DNA of 64,000 bases from Acanthaster planci. Its lineage: Eukaryota > Echinodermata > Asteroidea > Valvatida > Acanthasteridae. The notes beneath the pieces are model-generated. The model saw only the letters and a list, made by a program, of their open reading frames with translations. It did no database searches and was not told where the DNA came from. Shown here in pieces: positions 25,701 through 33,261 of this stretch. Within the stretch, counting starts at the first letter, position 1, and each line of letters begins with the position of its first letter. The stretch covers positions 261,038 through 325,037 of the forward strand of contig NW_019091456.1 of assembly GCF_001949145.1 (NCBI RefSeq), read 5' to 3'. Made by a program: the position numbers and the translations under genes.

Positions 25701-26803
25701 GAAAGTGTACAGATACATGTACATGCTACAGGCTTTGTGTGCAACAACTACTCAAGGAAGAGCAGCGTGATTGATATGCTCACAGACTGGCAAACCCTTG
25801 AAGATAGAAGGGAAATAAATCAGCTCACCAATCTCTACAAAATAGTTAAAAGTACCAATTAGACTAGATGCCTGTTTACCAAAGATATCTAGATCTTGTA
25901 GAGGAAATAACTCACAACTCTTTGAAATTGCAGCTAAAACTAACAGCTATATGAACTCCTGATCCTTTTTACCAAGGACTGTTCAAAAATGGAATAAACT
26001 CCCTCTGGATACATGTACCATTGATAGGGGAGCCTACCTTCAACCACTACAAATTTAAACAACTAATTTCAAAGTAAGCCACTCTCCATGGTCTCTTTGT
26101 GATGAGACTTCCGAGTAGAGTATCAAGAGGACAACCACCAACTAGGCCTAAGTAAGTTATGAAACGAATTGCATAGCCTGCTTAGGCTACCCCCAGAACT
26201 GTGGCCTGTGGGGTCCCACGTCCACTCCACTCCCACGCTCATTGGAGCGGAGCGGACGTTGGACCCCACAGTTCTGGGGTAGCTACACCGTCATGACCGT
26301 ACCTGGATGCCATTTATTTCTCCCTGCTGTGACCTAGCAACACATACAATGATATACCCAATATGTCATTAAAATATAGGCCTAGGCCAGGTATTCACTT
26401 AGAAAACACCTAAACTTTTTAAGACCAGTCTTATATACTCATAGGGTTTGTGCACGCAATGCACACAGGGTGTCTAGTGCTTAGTGGCAACCAGAATCTT
26501 TCTTTTAATCATGCCCGTCATCACGGTCGTCATACCCATCTTGAACTTGAAGTTTTGAACGTCCAGGTAGATGCTGAAATCAAAACGAGTTCAGTTTTAA
26601 AGTGTATACAGAGGGAATTAATTTCTCCACAGGTAATTTACCTGCTGCAAAACGTCCGGTGTCAGCTTTGACAAAAGAAAGAACTCTTGCGCTTCCGTCG
26701 TCTTCACGCGGCCAGCGTTCTCATGGTCCAGCGTGCTGAACAACGAGGAATAATACTGCTGTTCCGTGGGGTTCAAAAAAGATCCATCCATGGCCGATTT
26801 CAC
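1558..26803 (-). CDS. REPS1: REPS1/REPS2-like EH-domain endocytic adaptor (15 exons, 3' end missing)
   Basis: REPS proteins bind RalBP1 and link Ral GTPase signalling to clathrin endocytosis; their EH domains bind NPF peptides. Exons, in transcription order: 26803-26642, 21091-20962, 19189-19121, 17798-17702, 16177-16048, 15408-15183, 14009-13782, 13323-13260, 12492-12341, 11581-gap, 10581-10483, 9471-9372, 8849-8688, 3755-3683, 1769-1558. Every junction I can see has an AG acceptor, a GT donor and compatible phase. EH1 spans exons 1-2, EH2 exons 7-9, where the motif [12 protein letters not shown] closely matches vertebrate REPS1. The later exons give an IALHVKP segment, an APPPP motif and a PPALPPR...HSRSMSLDR stretch, in the same order as in human REPS1. 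The family's C-terminal RalBP1-binding coiled coil is not seen. REPS1 versus REPS2 cannot be decided; an invertebrate probably has one pre-duplication gene. Start: the first ATG of exon 1; an ATG four codons later is equally possible. Confidence 0.92.
3683..3755 (-). CDS. REPS1: REPS-like exon 14 (probable)
   Basis: Acceptor TTTGTTACAG, donor CCAG|GTACTG, 73 nt, phase 1 to phase 2. Weak similarity, but it ends in LPRSRS, which joins in phase to the RSYSG of exon 15 to give the RSRSRSYSG run expected before the proline-rich tail. Confidence 0.58.
4252..4410 (-). other. Unassigned 52-codon ORF in a REPS intron
   Basis: A minus-strand ORF with ATG at 4410 and TAA at 4252. Its second half ([20 protein letters not shown]...[12 protein letters not shown]) looks compositionally protein-like. 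It has no clear splice acceptor and no match that I recognise. It could be an old repeat, an alternative terminal exon or chance. Confidence 0.2.
5307..5552. mobile_element. ~246 bp inverted-repeat (MITE-like) element, GGGTAA type
   Basis: The ends pair as GGGTAAgTCCAGAAATTAGGGGTCC and its reverse complement at 5527-5552. The flanks are ACATG on the left and ACATG on the right, consistent with a 4-5 bp target duplication inside ACATG simple sequence. No ORF. Termini resemble the two elements at 16.5 and 36.2 kb. Confidence 0.75.
8097..8150. repeat. TGTACA-type simple sequence
   Basis: A cluster of alternating TGTACATG units, self-complementary and hence able to fold. One of many in the window. 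Confidence 0.8.
8344..8618. repeat. Dispersed ~275 bp repeat, copy 1
   Basis: Shares long near-identical blocks with 10878-11149 in the same orientation (for example TGTGGCACTTCAACCCCTCA and CATCAAGAATTA). On the minus strand both copies keep the same open frame ending in [14 protein letters not shown] and a stop. It is not a recognised element. Confidence 0.85.
8688..8849 (-). CDS. REPS1: REPS-like exon 13
   Basis: Acceptor TTCATGTAG, donor TTGG|GTAAGT, 162 nt, phase 1 to phase 1. It encodes an acidic block (DEDIEDDKD), MKKRAA, then [12 protein letters not shown], a proline cluster typical of SH3-binding regions. Confidence 0.8.
9372..9471 (-). CDS. REPS1: REPS-like exon 12
   Basis: Acceptor TTTTTTTTCAG, donor CAG|GTAAAT, 100 nt, phase 0 to phase 1. 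It encodes [14 protein letters not shown], similar to AIVHPVPIRMTPSK of REPS1. Confidence 0.83.
10483..10581 (-). CDS. REPS1: REPS-like exon 11
   Basis: Acceptor TTTGGCAG, donor CCC|GTAAGC, exactly 33 codons in phase 0. It encodes [10 protein letters not shown]...[10 protein letters not shown], matching human REPS1 EQWETFSE...FDSNIAPADP in order and spacing. Confidence 0.82.
10878..11149. repeat. Dispersed ~272 bp repeat, copy 2
   Basis: Second copy of the repeat at 8344-8618. The shared minus-strand frame contains [10 protein letters not shown] and [14 protein letters not shown] with few substitutions. Each copy sits in a different REPS intron. Confidence 0.85.
11295..11360. repeat. Short AACCCTAACC-ended inverted repeat
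   Basis: A 66 bp segment that begins AACCCTAACC and ends GGTTAGGGTT, the same terminal motif as the insertion at 24.7-25.6 kb. It may be a solo or deleted copy. Confidence 0.45.
11459..11534. other. Assembly gap (76 n)
   Basis: A run of 76 undetermined bases that probably removes the end of REPS-like exon 10. Confidence 0.98.
11535..11581 (-). CDS. REPS1: REPS-like exon 10, partial (cut by gap)
   Basis: An acceptor TTTTTTCCTCCAG at 11582 is followed by 15 open codons ([15 protein letters not shown]) in the phase needed after exon 9. The donor must lie inside the run of n. An exon here is required because exon 9 ends in phase 1 and exon 11 starts in phase 0. The exact exon is inference. Confidence 0.42.
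12341..12492 (-). CDS. REPS1: REPS-like exon 9: EH2 calcium loop and end
   Basis: Acceptor CTTTAAAG, donor AAG|GTTTGG (weak), 152 nt, phase 2 to phase 1. It encodes the loop [12 protein letters not shown], which has a canonical EF-hand arrangement (D, N, D at 1, 3, 5 and E at 12), then [20 protein letters not shown]. This is the most REPS-specific block in the window. Confidence 0.93.
13260..13323 (-). CDS. REPS1: REPS-like exon 8: EH2 centre
   Basis: Sixty-four nt between TTTTTCAG and ATG|GTGAGA, phase 1 to phase 2. It encodes [21 protein letters not shown], the EH2 helix preceding the Trp that contacts NPF ligands; the Trp codon is split across the intron. Confidence 0.94.
13782..14009 (-). 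CDS. REPS1: REPS-like exon 7: linker and start of EH2
   Basis: Acceptor ATCTTTAG, donor CAG|GTAACT, 228 nt, phase 1 to phase 1. The last third encodes [16 protein letters not shown] then [10 protein letters not shown], a direct match to the start of REPS1 EH2 (PWKITDEQRQYYVNQF...QPDLNGFIPG). Confidence 0.95.
15183..15408 (-). CDS. REPS1: REPS-like exon 6: Ser/Pro-rich linker
   Basis: Acceptor TGTGCAG, donor CAAG|GTACAT, 226 nt, phase 0 to phase 1. It encodes a [12 protein letters not shown]...[10 protein letters not shown] stretch ending in [12 protein letters not shown]; the W-x-x-F pattern recalls the ENWVSF element of human REPS1. Several S/T-P sites are possible kinase targets. Confidence 0.8.
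16048..16177 (-). CDS. REPS1: REPS-like exon 5: Pro/Val-rich linker
   Basis: Acceptor TTTGGCAG, donor AAC|GTGAGT, 130 nt, phase 2 to phase 0, 43 open codons rich in Pro, Val and Ser ([15 protein letters not shown]...). It lies in the disordered inter-EH region. The end of the exon runs into ACATGTAC simple sequence that is translated as NVHVPPN. Confidence 0.72.
16527..16771. mobile_element. ~245 bp inverted-repeat element, GGGTCATTCC type, copy 1
   Basis: Terminal repeats of about 40 bp begin GGGTCATTCCATGAGGTTGG and end with the inverse (to 16771). The interior carries a second imperfect pairing. It lies in the REPS intron between exons 4 and 5. No protein is encoded, so it must depend on an enzyme supplied elsewhere, as MITEs do. 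Confidence 0.82.
17702..17798 (-). CDS. REPS1: REPS-like exon 4
   Basis: Acceptor TTTTTGCCTCAG, donor CTG|GTAATA, 97 nt, phase 1 to phase 2. It encodes a low-similarity linker ([16 protein letters not shown], then GKHPPTDW). The call rests on phase continuity, clean splice sites and position between stronger exons. Note NPAF rather than NPF. Confidence 0.72.
19121..19189 (-). CDS. REPS1: REPS-like exon 3
   Basis: Sixty-nine nt between TTCTTGCAG and CAG|GTACAT, phase 1 to phase 1. It encodes [12 protein letters not shown], matching the VKDLPLPRF element that follows EH1 in REPS1, then a Ser/Pro-rich stretch. Confidence 0.8.
19240..19560. repeat. Dense TGTACATG simple-sequence zone
   Basis: Repeated but interrupted TGTACATGTACA units across about 320 bp within the REPS intron upstream of exon 3. 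No gene here. Confidence 0.8.
20962..21091 (-). CDS. REPS1: REPS-like exon 2: second half of EH1
   Basis: Acceptor ATTTCAG, donor AAG|GTGGGT, 130 nt, enters at phase 0 and leaves at phase 1. It encodes [16 protein letters not shown], nearly identical to the human REPS1 EH1 segment. As in human, the helix carries C (EICGANRLG) where NPF-binding EH domains have Trp, and the loop lacks calcium-binding acids. Confidence 0.95.
21240..22660. repeat. Dense TGTACATG simple-sequence zone
   Basis: Many clusters of ACATGTACATGTA (near 21300, 21370, 21440, 21715, 21805, 22205, 22535, 22605) spread through intron 1 of the REPS-like gene, separated by ordinary intron sequence. Confidence 0.8.
23746..24704 (+). 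mobile_element. Decayed non-LTR retrotransposon, reverse transcriptase part
   Basis: In plus-strand frames the sequence encodes the finger and palm signature of a CR1/L2/Jockey-like reverse transcriptase: [13 protein letters not shown], then [11 protein letters not shown], then GTVLGP...FLLFINDI and FADD. The FADD box is the YxDD-type catalytic motif. Several stops and frameshifts break it, for example a stop right after SLTSVT and another before the FADD block. It ends with [15 protein letters not shown] and is then interrupted by a CCCTAAC-ended insertion. It lies antisense in intron 1 of the REPS-like gene. It is a dead copy. Confidence 0.88.
24705..25632. mobile_element. CCCTAAC-ended insertion inside the LINE
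   Basis: The segment starts TAACCCTAAC and ends GTTAGGGTTAG, inverted termini. It separates two parts of one LINE reading frame. Internally it repeats GGGTTGCTGGACCTAAC twice and holds a ~43 bp tandem repeat. No transposase is visible. Non-autonomous element is inference; part of the LINE (roughly 20 codons) seems lost at the junction. Confidence 0.6.
25424..25545. repeat. ~43 bp tandem repeat, about 2.8 copies
   Basis: Unit CACAGTACCCATTCACACAA followed by AATTCAACAGGGTATG, three times with small changes, inside the CCCTAAC-ended insertion. Confidence 0.8.
25633..25863 (+). mobile_element. Decayed non-LTR retrotransposon, C-terminal part
   Basis: An open frame continues the [23 protein letters not shown]...LLESVQ, then [14 protein letters not shown]...YKIVKS and a stop at 25861. 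This matches the conserved post-palm end of CR1/Jockey-type reverse transcriptases. Confidence 0.85.
26186..26283. repeat. ~98 bp hairpin
   Basis: GCTACCCCCAGAACTGTGG at the left pairs with CCACAGTTCTGGGGTAGC at the right; pairing continues through GGGTCCCACGTCC/GGACGTTGGACCCC. No gene. Confidence 0.75.
26642..26803 (-). CDS. REPS1: REPS-like exon 1: start codon and first half of EH1
   Basis: Fifty-four codons from ATG at 26803 to a CAG|GTAAAT donor, phase 0. The segment [16 protein letters not shown] followed by [15 protein letters not shown] has the pattern of the first EH domain of REPS proteins (EQKYYSDLFS...LPNDVVLQ in human). Residues 1 and 5 are both Met. Confidence 0.85.
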
Positions 26804-27213
26804 TCAGTCTCATAGCTCATATGCCCTTTGTATCATTCAAAGTTTTGTTTGGGTGGGTGCAGACGAGAAGAAGCAGAGTTTGATCCAGCACAAGGCCTCG
26901 AATTGTAATTTGTACTGTAACACCCGAACTTCCAACACATTACTGAGCTGCCATCTTGGATTGATGACGTCACGCATTCAGCTGCACACACAGTGTTCAA
27001 ACCTAGACTTGCTCAATGCTTTTGCTATGGAATTACGAGGCAAAGAACAGCACCCATCTGCACATTATGGAAAGTACCTCGGTAAAAGTTCCATGTAAGC
27101 GTAAAATTTAGATGGCTCAAATCGTTAAAGTATGCAGTGAAGAGGGGTGCATGTGTTAAAAGGGACCAACTGTTGCATGCTATGGTCAACCTCCTGGGCT
27201 TATCCAGAACTAA

Positions 27214-27390
27214 TACGGGCGATTCACAATAGTGCGCCTCCAAGAGTTTGCAACACGTTGGCCAATCACAACGCGCGAAATTTGTTGACCATTTCCAAAC
27301 GCGCGCGCATTGGGTCGACAGATTTCGCGCATTGTGATTGGCCAACGCGTTGCCAAACTCTTGGAGGCCTACCATAGTGAAACGCCCGCA
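27214..27390. mobile_element. ~177 bp palindromic element, copy 1
   Basis: Nearly the whole element folds on itself: CGATTCACAATAGTGCG...CAAGAGTTTGCAAC pairs with GTTGCCAAACTCTTGG...ATAGTGAAACGCCCG. The inner arms contain GGCCAATCACAACGCGCGAA and its inverse, around a GTCGAC-bearing centre. A second copy is at 35946-36117. Confidence 0.85.
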
Positions 27391-27442
27391 TTGTTCAAGA
27401 GCCCTTTACAAGTTGACCAAAAAGTTAACATCTCTGTTTCTG

Positions 27443-27481
27443 CCAAAGATCGTGTACTACGCAGCGCTATACGATCTTTGG
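27443..27481. repeat. Small hairpin
   Basis: CCAAAGATCGT and ACGATCTTTGG are exact complements around a 17-base loop. Confidence 0.6.
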
Positions 27482-30289
27482 TTTCTGCTCAGGTCGGGAG
27501 TCCCTGTATAGAGCTTGAAAGTAAAAGGTCACGCAGCGAGCTTCCGGCACCCTTGCGCGGTCTGCCTATGGAGATTTTTACGTCCTTTCACGTTTGATAA
27601 TTTTGGGAAGAATAATTCCATACTGAAACCACCCCACAAAACCCTCATGTTGAAATTTTACCTTTGTCTTCCTCAAGTAATATTTTGGAAAAGTCACCCG
27701 GGGGATGGGTAAAAAAACTAATTTTCTTAACGACCTTTGACGTTCAGCGATATCGTACCTAGGTACTAGGTCTCCTTGTTCATGCACGTTTGTTTTCACT
27801 CGCCGTGCTTTCTTGAAAACGAGATTGTACAACGTCGCAAAGATTTACCTACCTGCAGTCGATGGGTTCTAGATTCCGTTGAGTTTACATCACGCAGTTG
27901 TAGTCAGCAAAGATAAAATATTAGAATCTTTCGAAAAAGTAGAATATTGCTTTATGTTTACTACCTTATAAATTATCAGAGTGTGTAAAATATTTTGTTC
28001 TGTGTTTAGTTCGGCTTTCACCCACAGACTACCATAAAATTTCAAACCGTAAATGTTCATCTGCTTGCAAGACTACTGCCGCATTGCACTGTTCTTCATG
28101 TATATGCGATTTTTGGAGGTGATGGGTCAAATTTTGGCAGGATATTTTTCTTTTAGATCAGGTAATTTTTCAGTTTCTATAAATTGATATATTAGCAAAT
28201 ACTTTTCAAAGCCCTTCTTCCAAGATTGATTTTTTAAGAAGAAACTGAACGAAAAAATATTACAAATGCTAAAATCTTTGCACGTTATTTTTCCTATCCA
28301 AAGGTTCCGGAAGCGCGCCAAATACCATTTTCAACCTTCAAGAATAAAAAACATTAGATGAAAAATGATTTTACAAGAACACACGGAAAAAGTAGTGATC
28401 TTTAGATTTTTGAACAGCCTTGCACAAAAAAACAGTGAGATGGCTTACAAAGGCTGAAGACAATATAAAGTTTTGCAAGTTAACATTAATAATCTTCTGG
28501 AATCATAACACAATTTTTAAACAGACAAGAATTCAGCCCCATTATCCAAAAATTAACCATTGAAGAACATACATGGGCGCCGCCACTAACCACCAGGTTA
28601 ACCAACGTTTGAGCGATCGACCCACGAAGAACAAATCGAGCTGTTCAGGAACGTACGAGAACAAGCCACCCCATCTCAGCCTTGGAGTAATAAACATTGA
28701 AGATTTTACCGCAACCAAATAGCACCGTCTCAAATAAGCCAATGGGGGCTCAGTGAATCTTGTCCCACCCCAGTCACTGCCTAAGGAAAGCCTGCTTTTT
28801 AAACAACATGTGATGTCCTTGTGTAGTAGGTATAGTTTTTAGCGGTTTTTAAGGAATGGAGCTATGGATCATACTGCTTCATAAAACTTTGCACTAAAAA
28901 GAAATCAATTTGAATGAAGTAGCCAAACAAGTTTTTACTCAGAGACAGAAGAAAAGTGGACGAAATATGACGTGATATCCATCCCTTAAATGGGAGACGC
29001 GTCTCTTGCCCCGAACAATGGACTCCTGTGGACTTAGGCTGTGGACTATTTTGATGACCATGGAGGCGTCGCCAGAAACTTTTTCCTGGGCGAAGATGGG
29101 TAGGGGTAAACTGCTTCTTTGCGAGAGATTTCTCGGCTGGGCAAAAAGCATTTATCAGATCCAAAATGATAAACCCATCATCAGTGGGAGGGCGTCATTT
29201 TTTAAAGGTTTTTAATTAAGCAATTGCATGGCTGAATTTAACTCCTTTTGTCGTTAAAAAAAATTCTTGCACCCCTCGGGGGAGGGGTAATGATACGCCG
29301 CTTGACCCCCCCACCCCCACCCCCGCGATGCTCATGTTGGGAGCGCCCGCGACACCTGCCGCAACTCTTTCTTTTTATGTGTCTGGTACATATCTCGTGC
29401 AGATCTGTCCGACTGTTTTACGTACTGTACATCCACGTACATACGCCTCAGGTCACAGTACAGGAAGCGTGCCTCCGTCGGGCCGACCCACCATGCGTAC
29501 ACGTTTGAAAATTGTTGGGCTCCGCGCTCGTTCACCGTCCATGGAGATCTTGGACACGGTTGCACCACAGTCAAGGGTGAGGTTGGGCCAAGGGCCAAGG
29601 GCCAAGGGAAGGCTGTATATGATGTGTCTACACCATACAGTTAGATATAATATCTATGAAGCATTATATCCAACTCCATGGTCGATACACGCACCCGTGT
29701 TTACGTACGTGCGATGGTTGGACAGGCATGTATTTGTTATCTTTTTTATTCACCAATTTCTGCCCATGCCAAGGATTTCGGGAAAGACTACGAGCCCGTT
29801 TAAACCACTCCCCGGATAGACAAATTGCAATTGATACAAAAAGATACAATATAAATAGGGGTAACAAAGAGTTGAAGTTAGCGTTAAATATCATAAGGTA
29901 TGCGCACAATATTTAAAATTATACGACCAAGATAAAAACAAGGAGGACAAATTACAAATTAAACTATAATTTTAGTTTTAAAACGTTATTATTAACCTAT
30001 TCAACGTGTAGCTATAAGTTTGTCGTATGGATATAGTTCTTTGGTTGCTACGGAATTAATTCTTTTTTAAAGCGAGGCTGCACGTGCATGTTCTTTTTTG
30101 AATGGTGGTAGAAAAACAGTAAAACTAGCTAGAGTCAGATGATGACACACAATTCGGCCAATCAAGATGCAGAATCTGTGGGTGAGGTGTTATAAAGTCC
30201 TAATACAATCCAGTGCAACGTTATTTGGTATGATAGTTCAGATCAGGAATTTTGATTTATCGTGTAAATAAGCAAAACTCACTTGACGG

Positions 30290-30442
30290 ATGAACTATGA
30301 ACTACTAAGTGGAAAATTTACGCCTCACGCGGCTTTGTTCTTCGGTTTGTTTATTCTTCTTTGGTCTGGTCGGAAACTCGACCTCAATAACTTGAATGCG
30401 TGGATGTCCCTGGAATACGATGGGTATTCCCGTTCAGATTTG
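30290..30442 (+). CDS. Possible first exon with membrane segment (unassigned)
   Basis: A plus-strand frame of 51 codons from ATG at 30290 to a strong donor TTG|GTAAGT. It holds a hydrophobic run (AALFFGLFILLW, residues about 14-25) that could be a signal anchor, followed by a basic and then acidic tail. A TTATAAAG box lies about 100 bases upstream (near 30190). No partner exon was found before FANCG begins, so this is a guess; the ORF could be fortuitous. Confidence 0.3.
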
Positions 30443-33096
30443 GTAAGTTCAAACGCATTAGCTTTTGAGGAATCCTTGTGTCATTACCAAAAATATATAA
30501 TAATAATACTAATGACCCAATGTTGCTTTCAAAGCTTTGCTTTCGTCACTACTTTTATCCTCTAGCTAAATAATCACGCACATGTAGTAGACTCTCCACA
30601 AGTTGACTTTGCCCCGCAGCGCTCGTCTGTTGAGCGCTCTACCCTTTGTTCCATGTACATGTGAAACGTGAAAAGCGGGGATTGGGGGATACGCCCCTGC
30701 GAACTTATGAGAACGCAATCTCTTGTTTTTGAAACCAATAAACTATCATTGTTGGGATAAGTGCCCGTGCTGATGAAGTTATAGTTCTTGGTTAGACAGG
30801 GGGGTATGCATGCTGTGTGGTAGACTGCTCTTAAATAGAAATAAACCAGAACTATTTTGATCATTAAAAGCATTTTCCTCTTGGTTTGTTGGTGTTTTAG
30901 GGCAAGAAAGCAAGGAAGCACAATTTAAACCAAGCTTCTTTAGTTTACCTGAGCACTTAAATTGATGTGTTGGAGGGTCAAGTTGGTTACAAAAAATGAA
31001 CAGGTGTTTAAATTAAAAGTTTTAATTTGTTCATACTGACATAACACTTCTTTGAAAATTTTGAAACTTTACCAATAATAATTTGTACGACAGTATTTTT
31101 ACATATCAAATACATGTCAAAATCAAAGTTTTGTGGTAGCACCATCACGGCAAAATTCATGTGCATGCGGCACGTGTTTGCTTTTTTTAGCGCAGAGCAA
31201 AGTGAAACGCTCATTGTGCGTTCAGACGCAGATAAACCAACAGCCGTACAAAAACCGTACAAAATTTCGAATTTTTCATACGTTTGTGCACAAACATGGA
31301 TGCGTCCAGCAGGCATCATTTGGTACATAAGTCAGCACTCTAATTTTTATACAGGCCAATAGCTCTATGGATAAAAAAGAGAAATGAAAAGGACAACGGC
31401 CAAACCGCCATACTTTTCACAAATACAAGTTATAGCAGTCGATTCCATCCTCGTATACAAACCATCCAGTCCATGTGCCGACGTGCTCTAAAAGTTGCCT
31501 GAGTTTAACCAGCCTATTACAAATCGTGATTCAGTTCGCGCAGGCCAATTTTGGGCTTATTTAGTGGCCTGTAACCATAGGGTGCAGTCCACTAATTCAC
31601 TCGTGAGTTTTGCTGGTCAGCGTTCGAATTTACACAGATGTCCACGGGAGAGTGCGTGCCTTCAAAATCCATCCGCATTCTAGTGTATAATTATGAAATT
31701 GCCATTGGAAATGCACATATTTTATAATGCAAGCGCCTCGGCGGACTTCAGTAGAATGTTACTTTGGATTGTATGCGCGGACACACCACTGATTGCAAGC
31801 TCCTATGCTGCGCGTTAACTTCAGGTCTCAAATTTTAAAGCTCTGTGGATTCCAGTGCTGGGCGTGGTTTAAACTTACACGTACGAACCGGAATCCGGAT
31901 ACTTGAAAAAAAACTTGCATTTACTGGCCTGCGACCCTCAGTACGCGGCGCCGTTTTCTCGGATTTTTTTGTTGTTTGCGTGGCATACACAAACATGTAC
32001 AAATTTGATTTTCTTCTGTGTCTTCAAGTTTCAGTGAGTTGCCTGGGGTGATATTCACAGTCAGACAGTACGGCCAAACTCATAACTAGTGTGCGTTTTC
32101 AGCGCGTACAGTGAAATAAAAGCGGCCGTAGGCCCCTGACTACAATATTTTATTACATAAAAGTCTCAGGGTACCGTTTTGAGAAGAGATTAGTCTTCAA
32201 GAAATGAAGGCCCCCCTCTTCTGTCACTGATCTTCGTTTTAAATTAATGGAATCAATGAGTGTTGCATTTCCATACGGAGGACGAAAAGTGGCCATCTGC
32301 TTTTCTGCTATCAGAATGGTAGAAAAGCAGATTTTATGTTCTGGTAACATGCAATTTCGACTTTTCTACTTTTCTGCCACCTCAAAAAGCAGAACGAACA
32401 TTGTTTAGTTATGCATTTTTCTATTTTTCTGCTTCAAGAAAAGCAGATTTTACTTTTTCTTCATTCGCTGGCGGCCGAAAAGCGGCCATCTGCTTTTCTT
32501 CTTTCGAGCAGGCAGAAATTTAGATCGAACATTTTGAGGACAACCGTGAATTCAACTTTTCTGCTTGTGTGATACCGGAAAGCAGATTTTACATAGGTGG
32601 CCGAAAAGTGGCCATCTGCTTTTCTGTCCTGGGAAGTGGATGAGGTGATGGACCGGTAGGTTACGACCATTTCCGTTTTGGGGGAGTGAAGAGGTATGGA
32701 AAGCAGTCCGTAACCATGCTCTCTAGGGACCAATCCCATACTGCAGTGTCAGTGTCCCTGTGAGGCAGAGAAAACAGCATCTCAAAGGAAATACAGTTTT
32801 ACAACTATCATCCAATAGACACACAAGCTTGCTTGGGCCAAGGAAAACGTGGAAAACGTGTGAATCTTTCACCATAAAAGATAGGGTGGACTGTAATTAT
32901 TAGTTTATACGTCTTCAATCCCCAAGAAAGGAAATGGTCATAACCTGATGTTCACGACCCCGTTCACAGCCCTTGGAAGGCAGAAAAGCAGATGGCCACT
33001 TTTCGTCCTCCACAATTTCCATCGTGTACAAATACAAGGAGAGCACATAGAACTATACCAAGAGAGGGCGCAATTTGATTTTCAGCGCGCGTGAAG
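30443..33096. other. Intergenic stretch upstream of FANCG
   Basis: No exon I can support. The right third holds the repeated GTGGCCATCTGCTTTTCT motif cluster (32284-32999). The rest is AT-rich unique-looking DNA. Confidence 0.6.
32284..32999. repeat. Cluster of a ~25 bp motif upstream of FANCG
   Basis: The core GTGGCCATCTGCTTTTCTG occurs at 32289-32307 and 32608-32626, with a variant GCGGCCATCTGCTTTTCT at 32482-32499, and inverted at 32981-32999. Each is preceded by CGAAAA. A sister motif AGAAAAGCAGATTTTA occurs at 32321 and 32437, and as GGAAAGCAGATTTTA near 32578. The spacing is irregular, so it is not a simple tandem array. Confidence 0.8.
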
Positions 33097-33261
33097 ATGG
33101 AGAGTGCACGGAGTTTGAACGATGTGGTGGAAAGTTTTTTCCTTGGTAAATATGCTGATTGTCGATCGATGCTGGCGAAGATATCGGCTGATGATAAATG
33201 GGCGAAGTCAGTGGTTGCTCAGTGTCTTGTGGAAAATAACGTGATTGTCTGTACATGCAAG
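33097..33261 (+). CDS. FANCG: FANCG-like exon 1
   Basis: ATG at 33097 (GAAGATGG, fair Kozak context; the in-frame GTG six bases upstream is not a start). Fifty-five codons to donor AAG|GTTAGA. A shorter end at AAC|GTGATT (33240) keeps the same phase. N-terminus MESARSLNDVVESFF is helical and weakly conserved. Confidence 0.75.

Larger units (their letters stand above)
26804..30289. other. Intergenic stretch upstream of the REPS-like gene
   Basis: No coding exon I can support. It contains the putative promoter region of the minus-strand REPS-like gene, a palindromic element at 27214-27390, a small perfect-arm hairpin at 27443-27481, and a C-rich tract near 29306. An 88-codon minus-strand frame at 29332-29598 is codon-like but unrecognised. 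Confidence 0.6.

Noticed and set aside
29328-29819. 163-codon plus-strand frame
   Set aside because: It overlaps an 88-codon frame on the other strand, has no recognisable motif, and lies in locally GC-rich DNA where long frames arise by chance.
33240-33246. Alternative exon 1 donor AAC|GTGATT for FANCG
   Set aside because: Same phase as AAG|GTTAGA but a poorer consensus at the exon end; kept only as an alternative.
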